Assembly: GCA_021780055.1 (NCBI GenBank)
Contig: JAJXZM010000219.1
Coordinates: forward strand, 1-10,545
Direction: 5' to 3'
DNA length: 10,545 nucleotides
From: Acidobacteriota bacterium
GTDB lineage: Bacteria; Acidobacteriota; Terriglobia; UBA7540
The notes below the pieces were generated by a model that saw only the letters and a list, made by a program, of their open reading frames with translations, made no database searches and was not told where the DNA came from. Made by a program: the position numbers and the translations under genes. Shown piece by piece: positions 1-7,380 of the stretch (within the stretch, counting starts at the first letter, position 1; every line of letters starts with the position of its first letter).

Positions 1-979
1 TGATGATTTTAAAGATGGAGCCCGGCGCCAATTGGGCCTGGATGGCCTTGTTCATCAGTGGGTGCAATGGATTTGTAGTTAGTTGCTTCCAGACGTTTAC
101 GGGGATGTGATGAGTGAAGTCATTAGGATCAAACGTGGGATGGCTTACCATGGCAAGCACGTCGCCCGTGCGGGGATCCAATGCTACAACAGCCCCAGGA
201 TTGTCTCCCAACGCCGCCTCGGCCGTCAGCTGCAGGTTCAGGTCCAGAGTCAGCCGCAGGTCGTGCCCCGGTATAGCGTCAACCGTCCCAAGCGTCCCGA
301 CTTCTTGGCCTCGGCTATTGACAACCACCCGCCTCATTCCGTCGCGCCCGCGCAAGATGGAATTGTATTCCTTCTCGATGCCGAACTTGCCGACCAGGTC
401 GCCCGGACGGTAATTCGATCCGGGTTTGGAGAGGTCAGCTTGCGAAACTTCGCCCACATAACCCAGCACAGCCGCAGCAACTCCGTGCTTGGGGTAAAAA
501 CGTTGCTGAGACTGGATGACGTCGACTTCAGGAAACTCGGAACGGTGCGCATCGATGTAGGCAATATCTTTCAAAGACGCTGCCTGCTTCAGTACGATCG
601 GCTGAAATCGCGGAAGCCGCGCAGAACGATGGATCTGCCCCTCAACATCGTCCGGGTCCAAGTCAAGCGCTTTGGCAAGTTTTTCGATGTGAGCGTCGGT
701 CAACAGGGAAGAATTTTCCCGGTTCAGCAGAATAGTAAAAGACGGAAAGTTATCGACAAGGACGTGCCCGTTACGGTCAAGGATGCGGCCGCGTGGGGCG
801 ATGATGGGGAGCTCGCGAATGCGGTTGTGCTCCGCCTGCTCCAGCAATTGAGCGTGCTGGCCGATCTGCAGGTGCCAGTAACCCACCAGCAGACCGACAA
901 AGGCCGCCGCAATCAAATACTCCAGGAAGGTTATCTTCCAGGACGGAAACCGCTCGTCCTCGGGAAATCGGACCTGCAT
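1..979 (-). CDS. mrdA: Penicillin-binding protein 2 (MrdA), 3' part missing at window edge
   Basis: PBP2 is the transpeptidase that cross-links peptidoglycan in the Rod elongation complex, anchored in the inner membrane with its body in the periplasm. Reading the minus strand from the ATG at 979 gives 326 uninterrupted codons to the window edge. One membrane segment lies at about residues 17-37. The PBP dimerisation (pedestal) domain follows, with the conserved APRGRILDRNG at 61-71, a YPKHGVAAAVLGYVGE stretch at 162-177 and GKFGIEKEYN at 197-206. The transpeptidase domain begins near 240 and includes the active-site tetrad SxxK as S321-I-F-K324, two codons before the cut. The later SxN and KTG motifs lie outside the window. 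An in-frame TAA two codons upstream of the ATG fixes the start. It is last in the visible fecR-like/mreB/mreC/mreD/mrdA order; rodA is the usual next gene. No strong ribosome binding site is visible. The truncation is only the window edge. Confidence 0.95.
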   Translation of the reverse strand, partial: MQVRFPEDERFPSWKITFLEYLIAAAFVGLLVGYWHLQIGQHAQLLEQAEHNRIRELPIIAPRGRILDRNGHVLVDNFPSFTILLNRENSSLLTDAHIEKLAKALDLDPDDVEGQIHRSARLPRFQPIVLKQAASLKDIAYIDAHRSEFPEVDVIQSQQRFYPKHGVAAAVLGYVGEVSQADLSKPGSNYRPGDLVGKFGIEKEYNSILRGRDGMRRVVVNSRGQEVGTLGTVDAIPGHDLRLTLDLNLQLTAEAALGDNPGAVVALDPRTGDVLAMVSHPTFDPNDFTHHIPVNVWKQLTTNPLHPLMNKAIQAQLAPGSIFKII

Positions 980-1238
980 TACTTAGAACATCCACCGGGC
1001 GTTTGTCAAAAGACAACAAACCCCCGCCCTCCTCTACCGCGTTCGTGCTGCGGCCAATGGCCAGCGCGACCAAAGAGGATGAAAGAATTACCCCTCCCGT
1101 TAACCCCAAACCATAGCATACTAGTACCAGCAAAACAAAGATATTGTCGTGTATTTCGAGATCCTCGAGCGGGCATCCCTGAATGAAGACAGAGCGATCA
1201 CCGGGGGGCACCGGGAACTTTCTGAAGGCTTCGAGGTC
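980..1238. other. 259-bp spacer between mreD and mrdA
   Basis: This is the longest gap inside the mre cluster. No confident gene was found. On the minus strand a GTG at 1211 opens a frame whose first ~70 codons include a hydrophobic stretch (about residues 24-54), but the frame then runs ~200 bp into mrdA out of phase, and no good Shine-Dalgarno sequence precedes the GTG. A weak minus-strand promoter-like pair (TTGTTT at 1133-1138, 17-bp spacer, TATGGT at 1110-1115) might give mrdA an internal promoter. That match is poor (3/6 and 4/6) and is only a suggestion. Confidence 0.4.
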
Positions 1239-1751
1239 TCAAGCTTGCTTTCTGAGGCGGTCGAACAGGGGAAACAGGATCAAACCGAGGGCAACATTCA
1301 CCAGGGCGGTGGTCAAAATATGAAAGGGCTCAAACGGAGCTGGCAGGCCAAGTAATTGATGTGTAAGAAGGTAAAAGAACGTATTGTGGGTTAATACGAG
1401 TAAACCGATCAAGACCCCGCGAACCAGCAGATTGTCAAACTCCAGTTTAAGACCGGCCGTGGCCGCCAGGTACCCGACCAAGGCCTTGGTCATGCCCATC
1501 TGTCCCAGGTAACCGTGTGAAAGCGCGTCTTCCAGCAGGCCTACGCTTACGCCAAACGCTGTGCCAAAGATCTTGTTTTCACGAATCATTGGGAAATAGA
1601 TGGTGACCAGCAACGGAAACTGGAAAAGCTGGGCAACCTGGAGTGTGGGCGGGAGAGTGACCTCCAGCAGAAGGCTGGCAAAGACGATCAGCGACAGGAC
1701 CGCGGGGTGCGCCCGGAAGGCCTCTTTTGGCCGGTGACGATACAAGCCCAT
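1239..1751 (-). CDS. mreD: Rod shape-determining protein MreD
   Basis: MreD is the integral membrane partner of MreC in the Rod system that organises lateral wall synthesis. The 170-residue product has the usual family length and is very hydrophobic, with about six membrane segments near residues 16-34, 42-56, 61-76, 84-104, 108-130 and 142-164. The central GLLEDALSHGYLGQMG stretch (71-86) matches the conserved MreD signature of an acidic residue following a glycine-rich helix, and the C-terminus ends in a short basic tail. The ATG at 1751 is preceded by a modest AGG-type ribosome binding site. It lies 112 bp after mreC and 259 bp before mrdA, in the canonical order. Sequence conservation in this family is low, so the call rests on topology, motif and position together. 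Confidence 0.93.
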   Translation of the reverse strand: MGLYRHRPKEAFRAHPAVLSLIVFASLLLEVTLPPTLQVAQLFQFPLLVTIYFPMIRENKIFGTAFGVSVGLLEDALSHGYLGQMGMTKALVGYLAATAGLKLEFDNLLVRGVLIGLLVLTHNTFFYLLTHQLLGLPAPFEPFHILTTALVNVALGLILFPLFDRLRKQA

Positions 1752-1863
1752 TTCATCAACCTACTGTAAATTTTGATTGTGTGCCTGGCACGAACCCTGC
1801 GAACTCCCTGCCAGGAAAAACAGCGAGCTTATTGAAACTGTCAAGTCGAATTCAGGCCCGGCC
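1752..1863 (-). other. mreC-mreD spacer with inverted repeat
   Basis: This 112-bp gap carries a perfect 7-bp inverted repeat, CCTGGCA at 1784-1790 and TGCCAGG at 1809-1815, separated by 18 bases. On the minus strand the T-run precedes rather than follows the stem, so it does not look like an intrinsic terminator of mreC. It may be a weak RNA hairpin affecting mreD expression; no function can be assigned. Confidence 0.3.
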
Positions 1864-2754
1864 TCAGTGGTGCCCCTGTTTCGAGACTTCCTCTTGATTC
1901 GAGGTGGCGTTGAAGAGGACCAGCACGGTCTCAAGCCGGTTGAGGTATGCTGCGGGCTTGACCGCAATATGCAGGTAAATGTTGCCAGGCTCTGACCGGA
2001 CAACATGCCCTACCAGCAGACCCTTGGGATAAACCTGGTCCAGGCCGGAGGTGATGACGGCTTCTCCGGCTGCGACTTTCTGATCGTCCATCACATAATG
2101 CAGGTTGCACAGGCCCTGCCCGCCGCCCTTAAGGATCCCCTGGATGCGGCTTTCCTCCAGCAGGCAACCCACTCCGCAGGTGGGGTCCGTAATCAGGAGG
2201 ACTTGTGCCGTGTGCGTGTAAACGGCGGAGATCTTGCCGACCACACCTTCCGGCGTGATGACGGGCAAGTCGACGGCAATGCCCGCATCCTGGCCGCGAT
2301 CGATGACGATGGTGCCCAGCCCGTCTGCAGGACTTGCGGCAATTACTCGCGCAGCCACGCTTTTGTATGGCGATTGCGACTTGAATTGCAGCAGGGCTTC
2401 CAGGCGGTCTGCCTCAGCGGCCTTTTCCGAGAGTTCCTGGATTCTTGTCCGGGCCGCAACCAGTTCGGCTTCCAATTGTATGTTGGTCTGCCGATATACC
2501 CAAAGATTGCGCAGGGTTGACCAGGTTTCTTCCGTGCCGTTGATAACGTCGTGGAAGCCGCGTTCGAAGGGTCCGAAAACTTCCGCAACCCAGAAGTTGA
2601 TCAACCTGACGTTCTGGTTTCGGGTGACTTGAACTGAGAGAAGCAAAAGCTGGCCGAACAGCACTGCCAGCAAGACAAAAAAGGAGGTGTGCCTGGCCAC
2701 AATTCGCGGCAGCCAGGAGTTGTCCTCGAATTTTGTAAACGCCGTTCGCTTCAC
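1864..2754 (-). CDS. mreC: Rod shape-determining protein MreC
   Basis: MreC is a bitopic inner-membrane protein whose periplasmic part binds and activates PBP2. The product is 296 residues. It has a short basic cytoplasmic start, one membrane segment at about 24-44, a coiled-coil-like region at about 75-125, and the two-lobed beta-barrel MreC domain from about 126 to 283. The family hallmark GLDQVYPKGLLVG is at 237-249. The tail after 284 is polar and probably disordered. The start is a GTG at 2754, only 12 bp after the mreB stop, with no strong Shine-Dalgarno sequence, which suggests translational coupling to mreB. Two cysteines (193, 197) sit close together in the extracytoplasmic beta domain (DPTCGVGC). 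They could form a disulfide or simply be unpaired. Confidence 0.96.
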   Translation of the reverse strand: MKRTAFTKFEDNSWLPRIVARHTSFFVLLAVLFGQLLLLSVQVTRNQNVRLINFWVAEVFGPFERGFHDVINGTEETWSTLRNLWVYRQTNIQLEAELVAARTRIQELSEKAAEADRLEALLQFKSQSPYKSVAARVIAASPADGLGTIVIDRGQDAGIAVDLPVITPEGVVGKISAVYTHTAQVLLITDPTCGVGCLLEESRIQGILKGGGQGLCNLHYVMDDQKVAAGEAVITSGLDQVYPKGLLVGHVVRSEPGNIYLHIAVKPAAYLNRLETVLVLFNATSNQEEVSKQGHH

Positions 2755-2766
2755 CGCAAGCCGCTT

Positions 2767-3792
2767 CTATTCTATTGCAACCCGGCGTAGCAGGTTAAAG
2801 TCCGTCAACATCCGTCCCGTTCCAAGAACCACGGAAGCCAGCGGGTCTTCGGCAATGGAGACCGGCAAGCCGGTTTCTTCGCGAATTCGCTTGTCGAGAT
2901 TTTTCAGCAATGCGCCACCGCCCGTCAGCACGATGCCGCGGTCTGAAATGTCGGCGGAAAGTTCCGGCGGCGTCCGCTCAAGGGCGACACGGATAGCGTT
3001 GATGATGGTGGCTACGCACTCTGAAAGTGCGTCCCGGATCTCGGAATCGTCAATGGTGATGGTCTTGGGAACACCTTCCAGCAGGTGGCGACCCTTGATT
3101 TCCATGGTTTGCGGTTTTTCAAGCGGAAACGCAGAACCGATTTCCATCTTGATCTGCTCGGCCGTTCGTTCGCCCACCAGCAGGTTGTATCGGCGCTTCA
3201 GATAAGCTGTGATGGCTTCGTCCATTTCGTTGCCTGCCACGCGAACGGAACGGCTGTAGACAATTCCGGACAGCGAAATCACGGCGATGTCGGTAGTGCC
3301 TCCGCCGATGTCGACAATCATGCTGCCGGAGGGTTCAGTAATTGGCAGGCCGGACCCGATTGCGGCCATCATGGCCTGCTCCACCAGGTAGACCTCGCTG
3401 GCCTTAGCCCGGAAGGCTGAATCCTGCACCGCGCGCTTCTCCACCTGGGTTATTTCCGAAGGCACGCCAATCACGATGCGCGGATGGACGAACATCTTGC
3501 GGTTGTGGGCCTTCTGAATAAAGTGGTTCAACATCTTTTCCGTCACCTTGAAGTCTGCAATGACGCCGTCCTTCAAGGGACGGATGGCGACAATGTTCCC
3601 GGGTGTGCGCCCCAGCATTTCCTTGGCGTCGCGTCCCACGGCTTCAATATCGCCGGTCAGTTTGTTGATGGCCACAATCGAGGGTTCGTTAACGATGACA
3701 CCTTTGCCCTTTGCGTAAACCAGCGTATTGGCAGTGCCAAGATCGATGGCCAGGTCCGAGGAAAAAACACTGAAGAGAGAACGAAAACTCAT
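2767..3792 (-). CDS. mreB: Rod shape-determining protein MreB (actin homologue)
   Basis: MreB is the ATP-binding bacterial actin that forms membrane-bound filaments guiding the elongasome. The 341-residue product is full length. The actin-fold ATPase motifs are all present: phosphate-1 DLGTANT at 17-23, phosphate-2 DIGGGTTD at 161-168, the VEQAMMAAIG helix with the catalytic-type glutamate at 138, and the adenosine motif GIVLTGGGALL at 286-296. The N-terminus (MSFRSLFSVFSS) is amphipathic, fitting direct membrane binding. The ATG at 3792 lies 49 bp after the FecR-like gene, and mreC follows 12 bp later, so these genes are probably co-transcribed. A purine-rich AAGGGA at 3805-3810 is the likely ribosome binding site, somewhat distant. 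An eight-base C run at 3826-3833 (G run in the transcript) lies just upstream and is a possible site of sequencing or replication slippage, but it is outside both genes. Confidence 0.98.
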   Translation of the reverse strand: MSFRSLFSVFSSDLAIDLGTANTLVYAKGKGVIVNEPSIVAINKLTGDIEAVGRDAKEMLGRTPGNIVAIRPLKDGVIADFKVTEKMLNHFIQKAHNRKMFVHPRIVIGVPSEITQVEKRAVQDSAFRAKASEVYLVEQAMMAAIGSGLPITEPSGSMIVDIGGGTTDIAVISLSGIVYSRSVRVAGNEMDEAITAYLKRRYNLLVGERTAEQIKMEIGSAFPLEKPQTMEIKGRHLLEGVPKTITIDDSEIRDALSECVATIINAIRVALERTPPELSADISDRGIVLTGGGALLKNLDKRIREETGLPVSIAEDPLASVVLGTGRMLTDFNLLRRVAIE

Positions 3793-3841
3793 TCCTTGAT
3801 AAATTCCCTTTCTAACAACAGGCTACCCCCCCCACGTTATG

Positions 3842-5140
3842 CTACTCGATTACGACGGTCTTGCGGATGGTTTTGGTGTTGCCCTTCCGGTCCTGCGCCG
3901 TGATGGTGATCTGGTTCGAACCCTTGTTAGGCAGAGGAGAAGTAAAGTGCCGGAACGTTCCATCTGCTGCGATATTAAATACCTGCTGATTGTTTATGAT
4001 CACCGTAGAGCCGGGCTCCGTGCGGCCAACCACCTCAACCACCCGCCCGTGCTGGATAATGTTGGTTATTTCAAGAAATGCCTGGTGGTTCTGCGAAATC
4101 TGCTGAACCAGATCAAACCGATTGGCCGGGGACGGCTGGCTTTCGTTCCCGTTTCCGTCAATCGATGTCACAATCCAATAGTAAACGCCCTCATCCAGTC
4201 CGCTGACTTCCATTGAAGTGCCGGACACCTTCCGGTCTACGACCAGGTTGGAAAACATGCCCGAGGGCGAAATCTCCAGGTGGTACTCGCGAGCTGCATC
4301 CACAGCCGTCCATTTGAATTCAAGCCGCGTGTTCCGCGGAGACTCAACAACGTTCAAGGCCATATTGGCAGGAGAAATCAAAGTCGGGGGCGCAATAACT
4401 TTCTCGCGCACCAGCCCCGGCTGGGTCGCTGAAAAGACCACCTTCTCATACTGCCCCAGCCGCAAGGTGGTTGATCCGCGGGTAACTCGGGCATCGCCCT
4501 GGTCCAAAGTCAACTGATGGATATTCCGTCTGGGATCGTTCTCGACTACGGCCCGGCTTTCTTCTCCCAGGCTGGCCATGGCATCCGCAAAAGAAACCTT
4601 CGAAGTGGATCCCGGCACTTCAAACTTCCCTGTTGAAAGGTCCACAGTTCCGGAAGTTACCTGCACGGCCACGCGCGTTGCGCGGGTCACCGGGTCCTCG
4701 CCGCTTTCCTCCACCACAATCAGGGAGTCGGGCTTGATGACGTAGTTGGTTCCGTCCGCAAAGATAATTCTTGCCACTCCGTCGCTGCCGGTCTGGATAA
4801 AGTCTCCGGTAGCGAGATTTGTACTGTAATCCGCCCGAATCCATTGAGGAGACTGTGCCTTCTTTACTCGAACGGTCCCGTCAAGATTGACAAAATGGGC
4901 GTCGCGCTTGGAATGGGCCGCATTTGCTGCCCCGTTTTCCACTACTCCGGCCGTCAGGTCCTGCAACACCCCTTGGGCCTTCCGGGCAAAATAATTAGGA
5001 GCAATGAGGTAAAAGATAAAGCCTACTGCAACCAGACCGAAAACCGCGTAAAAAGCGATGGTGCGGTAACTGATAGTTGTCCATTCGACCTCGACTTTAC
5101 GTCCCTGCTCGGGGCCAGGCACTCGTGAATTGGAGGCCAT
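3842..5140 (-). CDS. Membrane-anchored FecR-domain protein with fibronectin-III-like and Ig-like domains
   Basis: The 432-residue product has a short polar N-terminus, one membrane segment at about 27-47, and a large extracytoplasmic part. Residues about 84-190 look like a FecR domain: the run LATGDFIQTGSDGVARIIF at 109-127 and FADGTNYVIKPDS at 127-139 is the typical pattern. Residues about 255-342 fit a fibronectin type III-like domain (LEFKWTAV, YHLEISPSG, YYWIVTSIDGNG). Residues about 355-432 look like a bacterial Ig-like domain of the glucodextranase-B type (VVGRTEPGSTVIINNQ, GSNQITITAQDRKGN). FecR domains are best known from sigma-factor signalling, but many FecR/FN3 proteins are surface or envelope proteins without a sigma partner; none is present here. 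Position 49 bp ahead of mreB, same strand and probable shared promoter suggest a role in wall growth or its monitoring. That role is inference. Confidence 0.85.
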   Translation of the reverse strand: MASNSRVPGPEQGRKVEVEWTTISYRTIAFYAVFGLVAVGFIFYLIAPNYFARKAQGVLQDLTAGVVENGAANAAHSKRDAHFVNLDGTVRVKKAQSPQWIRADYSTNLATGDFIQTGSDGVARIIFADGTNYVIKPDSLIVVEESGEDPVTRATRVAVQVTSGTVDLSTGKFEVPGSTSKVSFADAMASLGEESRAVVENDPRRNIHQLTLDQGDARVTRGSTTLRLGQYEKVVFSATQPGLVREKVIAPPTLISPANMALNVVESPRNTRLEFKWTAVDAAREYHLEISPSGMFSNLVVDRKVSGTSMEVSGLDEGVYYWIVTSIDGNGNESQPSPANRFDLVQQISQNHQAFLEITNIIQHGRVVEVVGRTEPGSTVIINNQQVFNIAADGTFRHFTSPLPNKGSNQITITAQDRKGNTKTIRKTVVIE

Positions 5141-5159
5141 ACAGCGAATACCCTAGAGC

Positions 5160-5188
5160 ATTCTTGACCAAAGGCAAATTTGGGTCAA
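5160..5188 (-). promoter_or_regulatory. Sigma70-like promoter of the FecR-like/mre operon, overlapping an inverted repeat
   Basis: On the minus strand, TTGACC (5183-5188, 5/6 to the -35 consensus) and AAGAAT (5160-5165, 4/6 to the -10 consensus) are separated by exactly 17 bp. They lie about 20 bp upstream of the ATG at 5140. The same stretch holds an inverted repeat, TTGACCAAA at 5164-5172 against TTTGGGTCAA at 5179-5188 with one unpaired base. The repeat spans the spacer and touches both promoter boxes, so a repressor could bind there. The promoter is a consensus match only. Confidence 0.5.
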
Positions 5189-5282
5189 GCAGTTTTCCCT
5201 CAGAAGGAAGGCCCTGCCCGCCCTGGACCTCAAATTCGAATCCCGGTAGTCCATTTTGCCTCGGTCTGCTCATTCCTTTCAG

Positions 5283-5311
5283 TTGTTAGCCCTTTCGGGC
5301 TGACTTATAAT
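5283..5311 (+). promoter_or_regulatory. Sigma70-like promoter of the PpiD-like gene
   Basis: TTGTTA at 5283-5288 (4/6) and a perfect TATAAT at 5306-5311 are separated by 17 bp. The predicted transcript would start near 5318 and have a leader of about 27 nt before the ATG at 5345. The spacer contains a small inverted repeat, AGCCC at 5288-5292 and GGGCT at 5297-5301, which could be an operator or chance. The ribosome binding site GGAG at 5336-5339 lies 5 nt before the start codon. Confidence 0.65.
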
Positions 5312-5344
5312 GGTTAAGATCGACACTACGCGTCCGGAGCAATA

Positions 5345-7276
5345 ATGTTCAGACTCTTTAAAAAGCATCGGGAGAAGCTCAAGAAGTATCTCCTGGTTTT
5401 TTTCTTAAGCATCGTTTCATTCGGCATGGTCCTCGTTTTTACGCCCCTCGGCGGCGGCGACATGAACCAGACCTCGGCCGACGTACTGGCCACCGTGGGT
5501 GGAACCAGTATCACCATGCAGGACCTGCGCCAGAGCATTGATGCGCAAATGCGCAATTCCTCGCTGGGCAACGACCCGCGCATTATCCCTGTCATTGCCG
5601 GCACCATGCTGGATGACATGGTCCTGCGCCGGGCCATGACCTTGCAGGCCAAGAAGATGGGACTGGAAGTTTCCTCCCAGGAGCTGCGTGCCACGCTTGA
5701 GAAGATTCCCTGGCTCTATCCGAAAGGTAAGTTCATCGGCATGGCGGCCTACCAGAATTTTGTCAGCCAGGAGATGGGGACTACAACCCAGGAGTTTGAA
5801 GATCAGCTCCGCCAGAGCCTTCTGCTTCAGAAGATCCAGGCCGTCGTTTCCGACGGCGTTGAGGTGACTCCGGCCGAGGTCCAGGCAGCCTACAACCAGC
5901 ACTACATGAAGGCCAAAATACAGTATGTGGTGTTCGATCCCAGCAAGTTTCTGAAGACCGTGCCCATCACCGACAAGGATCTGCAGGACTATTTCAATAA
6001 GAACGCCTCCCGCTACCAACAGAAGGAACAGCGGCAAGTCCAGTATGTCCTGATCACTCCCGACGAGGTGCGCTCCAAAGTTACCGTCAGTGATTCCGAA
6101 CTCCAGCGGTATTACACGGACCACCTTTCCGACTATCGCGTCCCGGACCGCGTGAAGGTCGCCCACATCCTTTTCAAAACCACGGGCAAGACCCCGGAGC
6201 AGGTGAAGGAACTTGAGAAGACCGCCGCAGACGTGCTGGCCAAAATCAAGGCGGGCGCGAACTTTGCGGACATGGCGAAGAAATATTCAGAGGACACCAG
6301 CGCCCAGAACGGCGGTGACATCGGCTGGATCACACATGGACAGACGGTGAAGGAATTCGAAGACACCGCGTTTAACATGCAGCCGGGGCAGGTCAGCGGA
6401 TTGGTGCATACTGTTTACGGCATCCACATCATCAAAGTTCTGGACAAGCAAACCGCGCATCTTGAGTCGTTCAATGACGTCAAGGCAGCCATTGCTGCGA
6501 CCCTGACGCAGCGGAAACTGGCTGCCGCCGAGCAGGACTATGCGGACAAACTTGAGGCGCAGTTCAAGGCGGACCCGAAACAATTTGCTTCCATCGCAAA
6601 GCAGGCCGGACTCGAGGTCAAGCAGACACCATTGTTCGGATACAACCAGACTGTTCCGGATTTCGGCTCGAATGACGCCTTCCAGAACCTCGCGTTCGAG
6701 CTGAGACTCGGAGAAGTGGGCCAGCCCATTACTGTGCCCAAAGGGACGACCATTATTCAGGTCACCCAGATCGTCCCCGCCCACACTCCCAAACTTGACT
6801 CCGTCCGCGCCATGGTGGAAGAGGATTATCGCGCGGCGCAATCCAAGGTGATTGCACACCAGAAAGCCATGGCTTTCTCAGAGGCTGCCCAAAAGGGAGA
6901 CTTTGCCAAGCTGGCCAAGGCCGACGGATACGACTTGCAGACAAGCAACGACTTTACACAGCAGGATACCGTCCCGAACCTCGGCCCCGGCCAGGGCGTG
7001 CCCGAAGCCTTCTCGCTAAATCCCGGCCAGACCAGCGGTGTGCTTTCGGTCGAGGGCAATGACGCGGTGATCCATGTCCTGTCGCACACTCCGCCTGACG
7101 AAAGTAACTTCGCTTCGCAGGAAGGCCAGATCCGGGAAGAGCTTCTGACGCAAAAACGCAGCCTGGCCTACGAGATTTTTCGCCAGAACCTGAAGAAGGA
7201 ACTCATCGCCTCCGGCAAACTTAAGATGAACGCGGCGGCAATGAAAACCTTCCTGGCCTCCTACGAAACGCAGTAA
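5345..7276 (+). CDS. Membrane-anchored parvulin-type peptidyl-prolyl isomerase (PpiD/SurA-like chaperone)
   Basis: The product (643 residues) is a folding helper for exported proteins, held in the inner membrane with its bulk in the periplasm. A basic N-terminus (KKHREKLKKY) precedes one membrane segment at about 14-34. A SurA/PpiD-type N-terminal chaperone region follows at about 46-185, starting with VLATVGGTSITMQDLRQSI. A parvulin (PpiC-type rotamase) domain lies at about 269-366, with VKVAHILFK at 270-278, FADMAKKYSEDTSAQNGGDIGW at 307-328 and YGIHIIKV at 358-365. Residues about 420-580 may be a second, degenerate rotamase-like segment (LGEVGQPITVPKGTTIIQV, LNPGQTSGVLSV). The length and architecture match PpiD (about 620 residues) better than SurA (about 430, no membrane anchor). 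The ATG at 5345 has a good GGAG site 5 nt upstream and its own promoter. It is divergent from the mre cluster. Confidence 0.9.
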   Translation: MFRLFKKHREKLKKYLLVFFLSIVSFGMVLVFTPLGGGDMNQTSADVLATVGGTSITMQDLRQSIDAQMRNSSLGNDPRIIPVIAGTMLDDMVLRRAMTLQAKKMGLEVSSQELRATLEKIPWLYPKGKFIGMAAYQNFVSQEMGTTTQEFEDQLRQSLLLQKIQAVVSDGVEVTPAEVQAAYNQHYMKAKIQYVVFDPSKFLKTVPITDKDLQDYFNKNASRYQQKEQRQVQYVLITPDEVRSKVTVSDSELQRYYTDHLSDYRVPDRVKVAHILFKTTGKTPEQVKELEKTAADVLAKIKAGANFADMAKKYSEDTSAQNGGDIGWITHGQTVKEFEDTAFNMQPGQVSGLVHTVYGIHIIKVLDKQTAHLESFNDVKAAIAATLTQRKLAAAEQDYADKLEAQFKADPKQFASIAKQAGLEVKQTPLFGYNQTVPDFGSNDAFQNLAFELRLGEVGQPITVPKGTTIIQVTQIVPAHTPKLDSVRAMVEEDYRAAQSKVIAHQKAMAFSEAAQKGDFAKLAKADGYDLQTSNDFTQQDTVPNLGPGQGVPEAFSLNPGQTSGVLSVEGNDAVIHVLSHTPPDESNFASQEGQIREELLTQKRSLAYEIFRQNLKKELIASGKLKMNAAAMKTFLASYETQ

Positions 7277-7380
7277 GCACGCTTTAGCAGTGGTTTCGGG
7301 TGGCGCATCACACGTCGCGCCGTTGGCGATGTATGCGGCCCGGACCCTGCACCCACGGCGTAAGCCACGGGACAGATGAC

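Noticed and set aside
83..1186. Long plus-strand reading frame of 367 codons
   Set aside because: It is antisense to mrdA over most of its length, and its translation has no recognisable domain, whereas the minus-strand frame gives clear PBP2 motifs.
777..1211. Minus-strand reading frame of 144 codons from a GTG
   Set aside because: More than half overlaps mrdA out of frame and it lacks a ribosome binding site. Only the hydrophobic N-terminal part is kept as a low-interest observation.
1784..1815. Inverted repeat in the mreC-mreD spacer as an intrinsic terminator
   Set aside because: The loop is 18 nt and no T-run follows on the transcribed strand; termination here would separate mreD and mrdA from their operon.
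3826..3833. Run of eight C residues as a phase-variable tract
   Set aside because: It lies in the short spacer between the FecR-like gene and mreB, not in a coding frame or promoter spacer, and mre genes are not expected to be phase variable.
5417..6166. Minus-strand reading frame of 249 codons within the PpiD-like gene
   Set aside because: It is antisense to a well-supported coding sequence, and its composition is that of a shadow frame.
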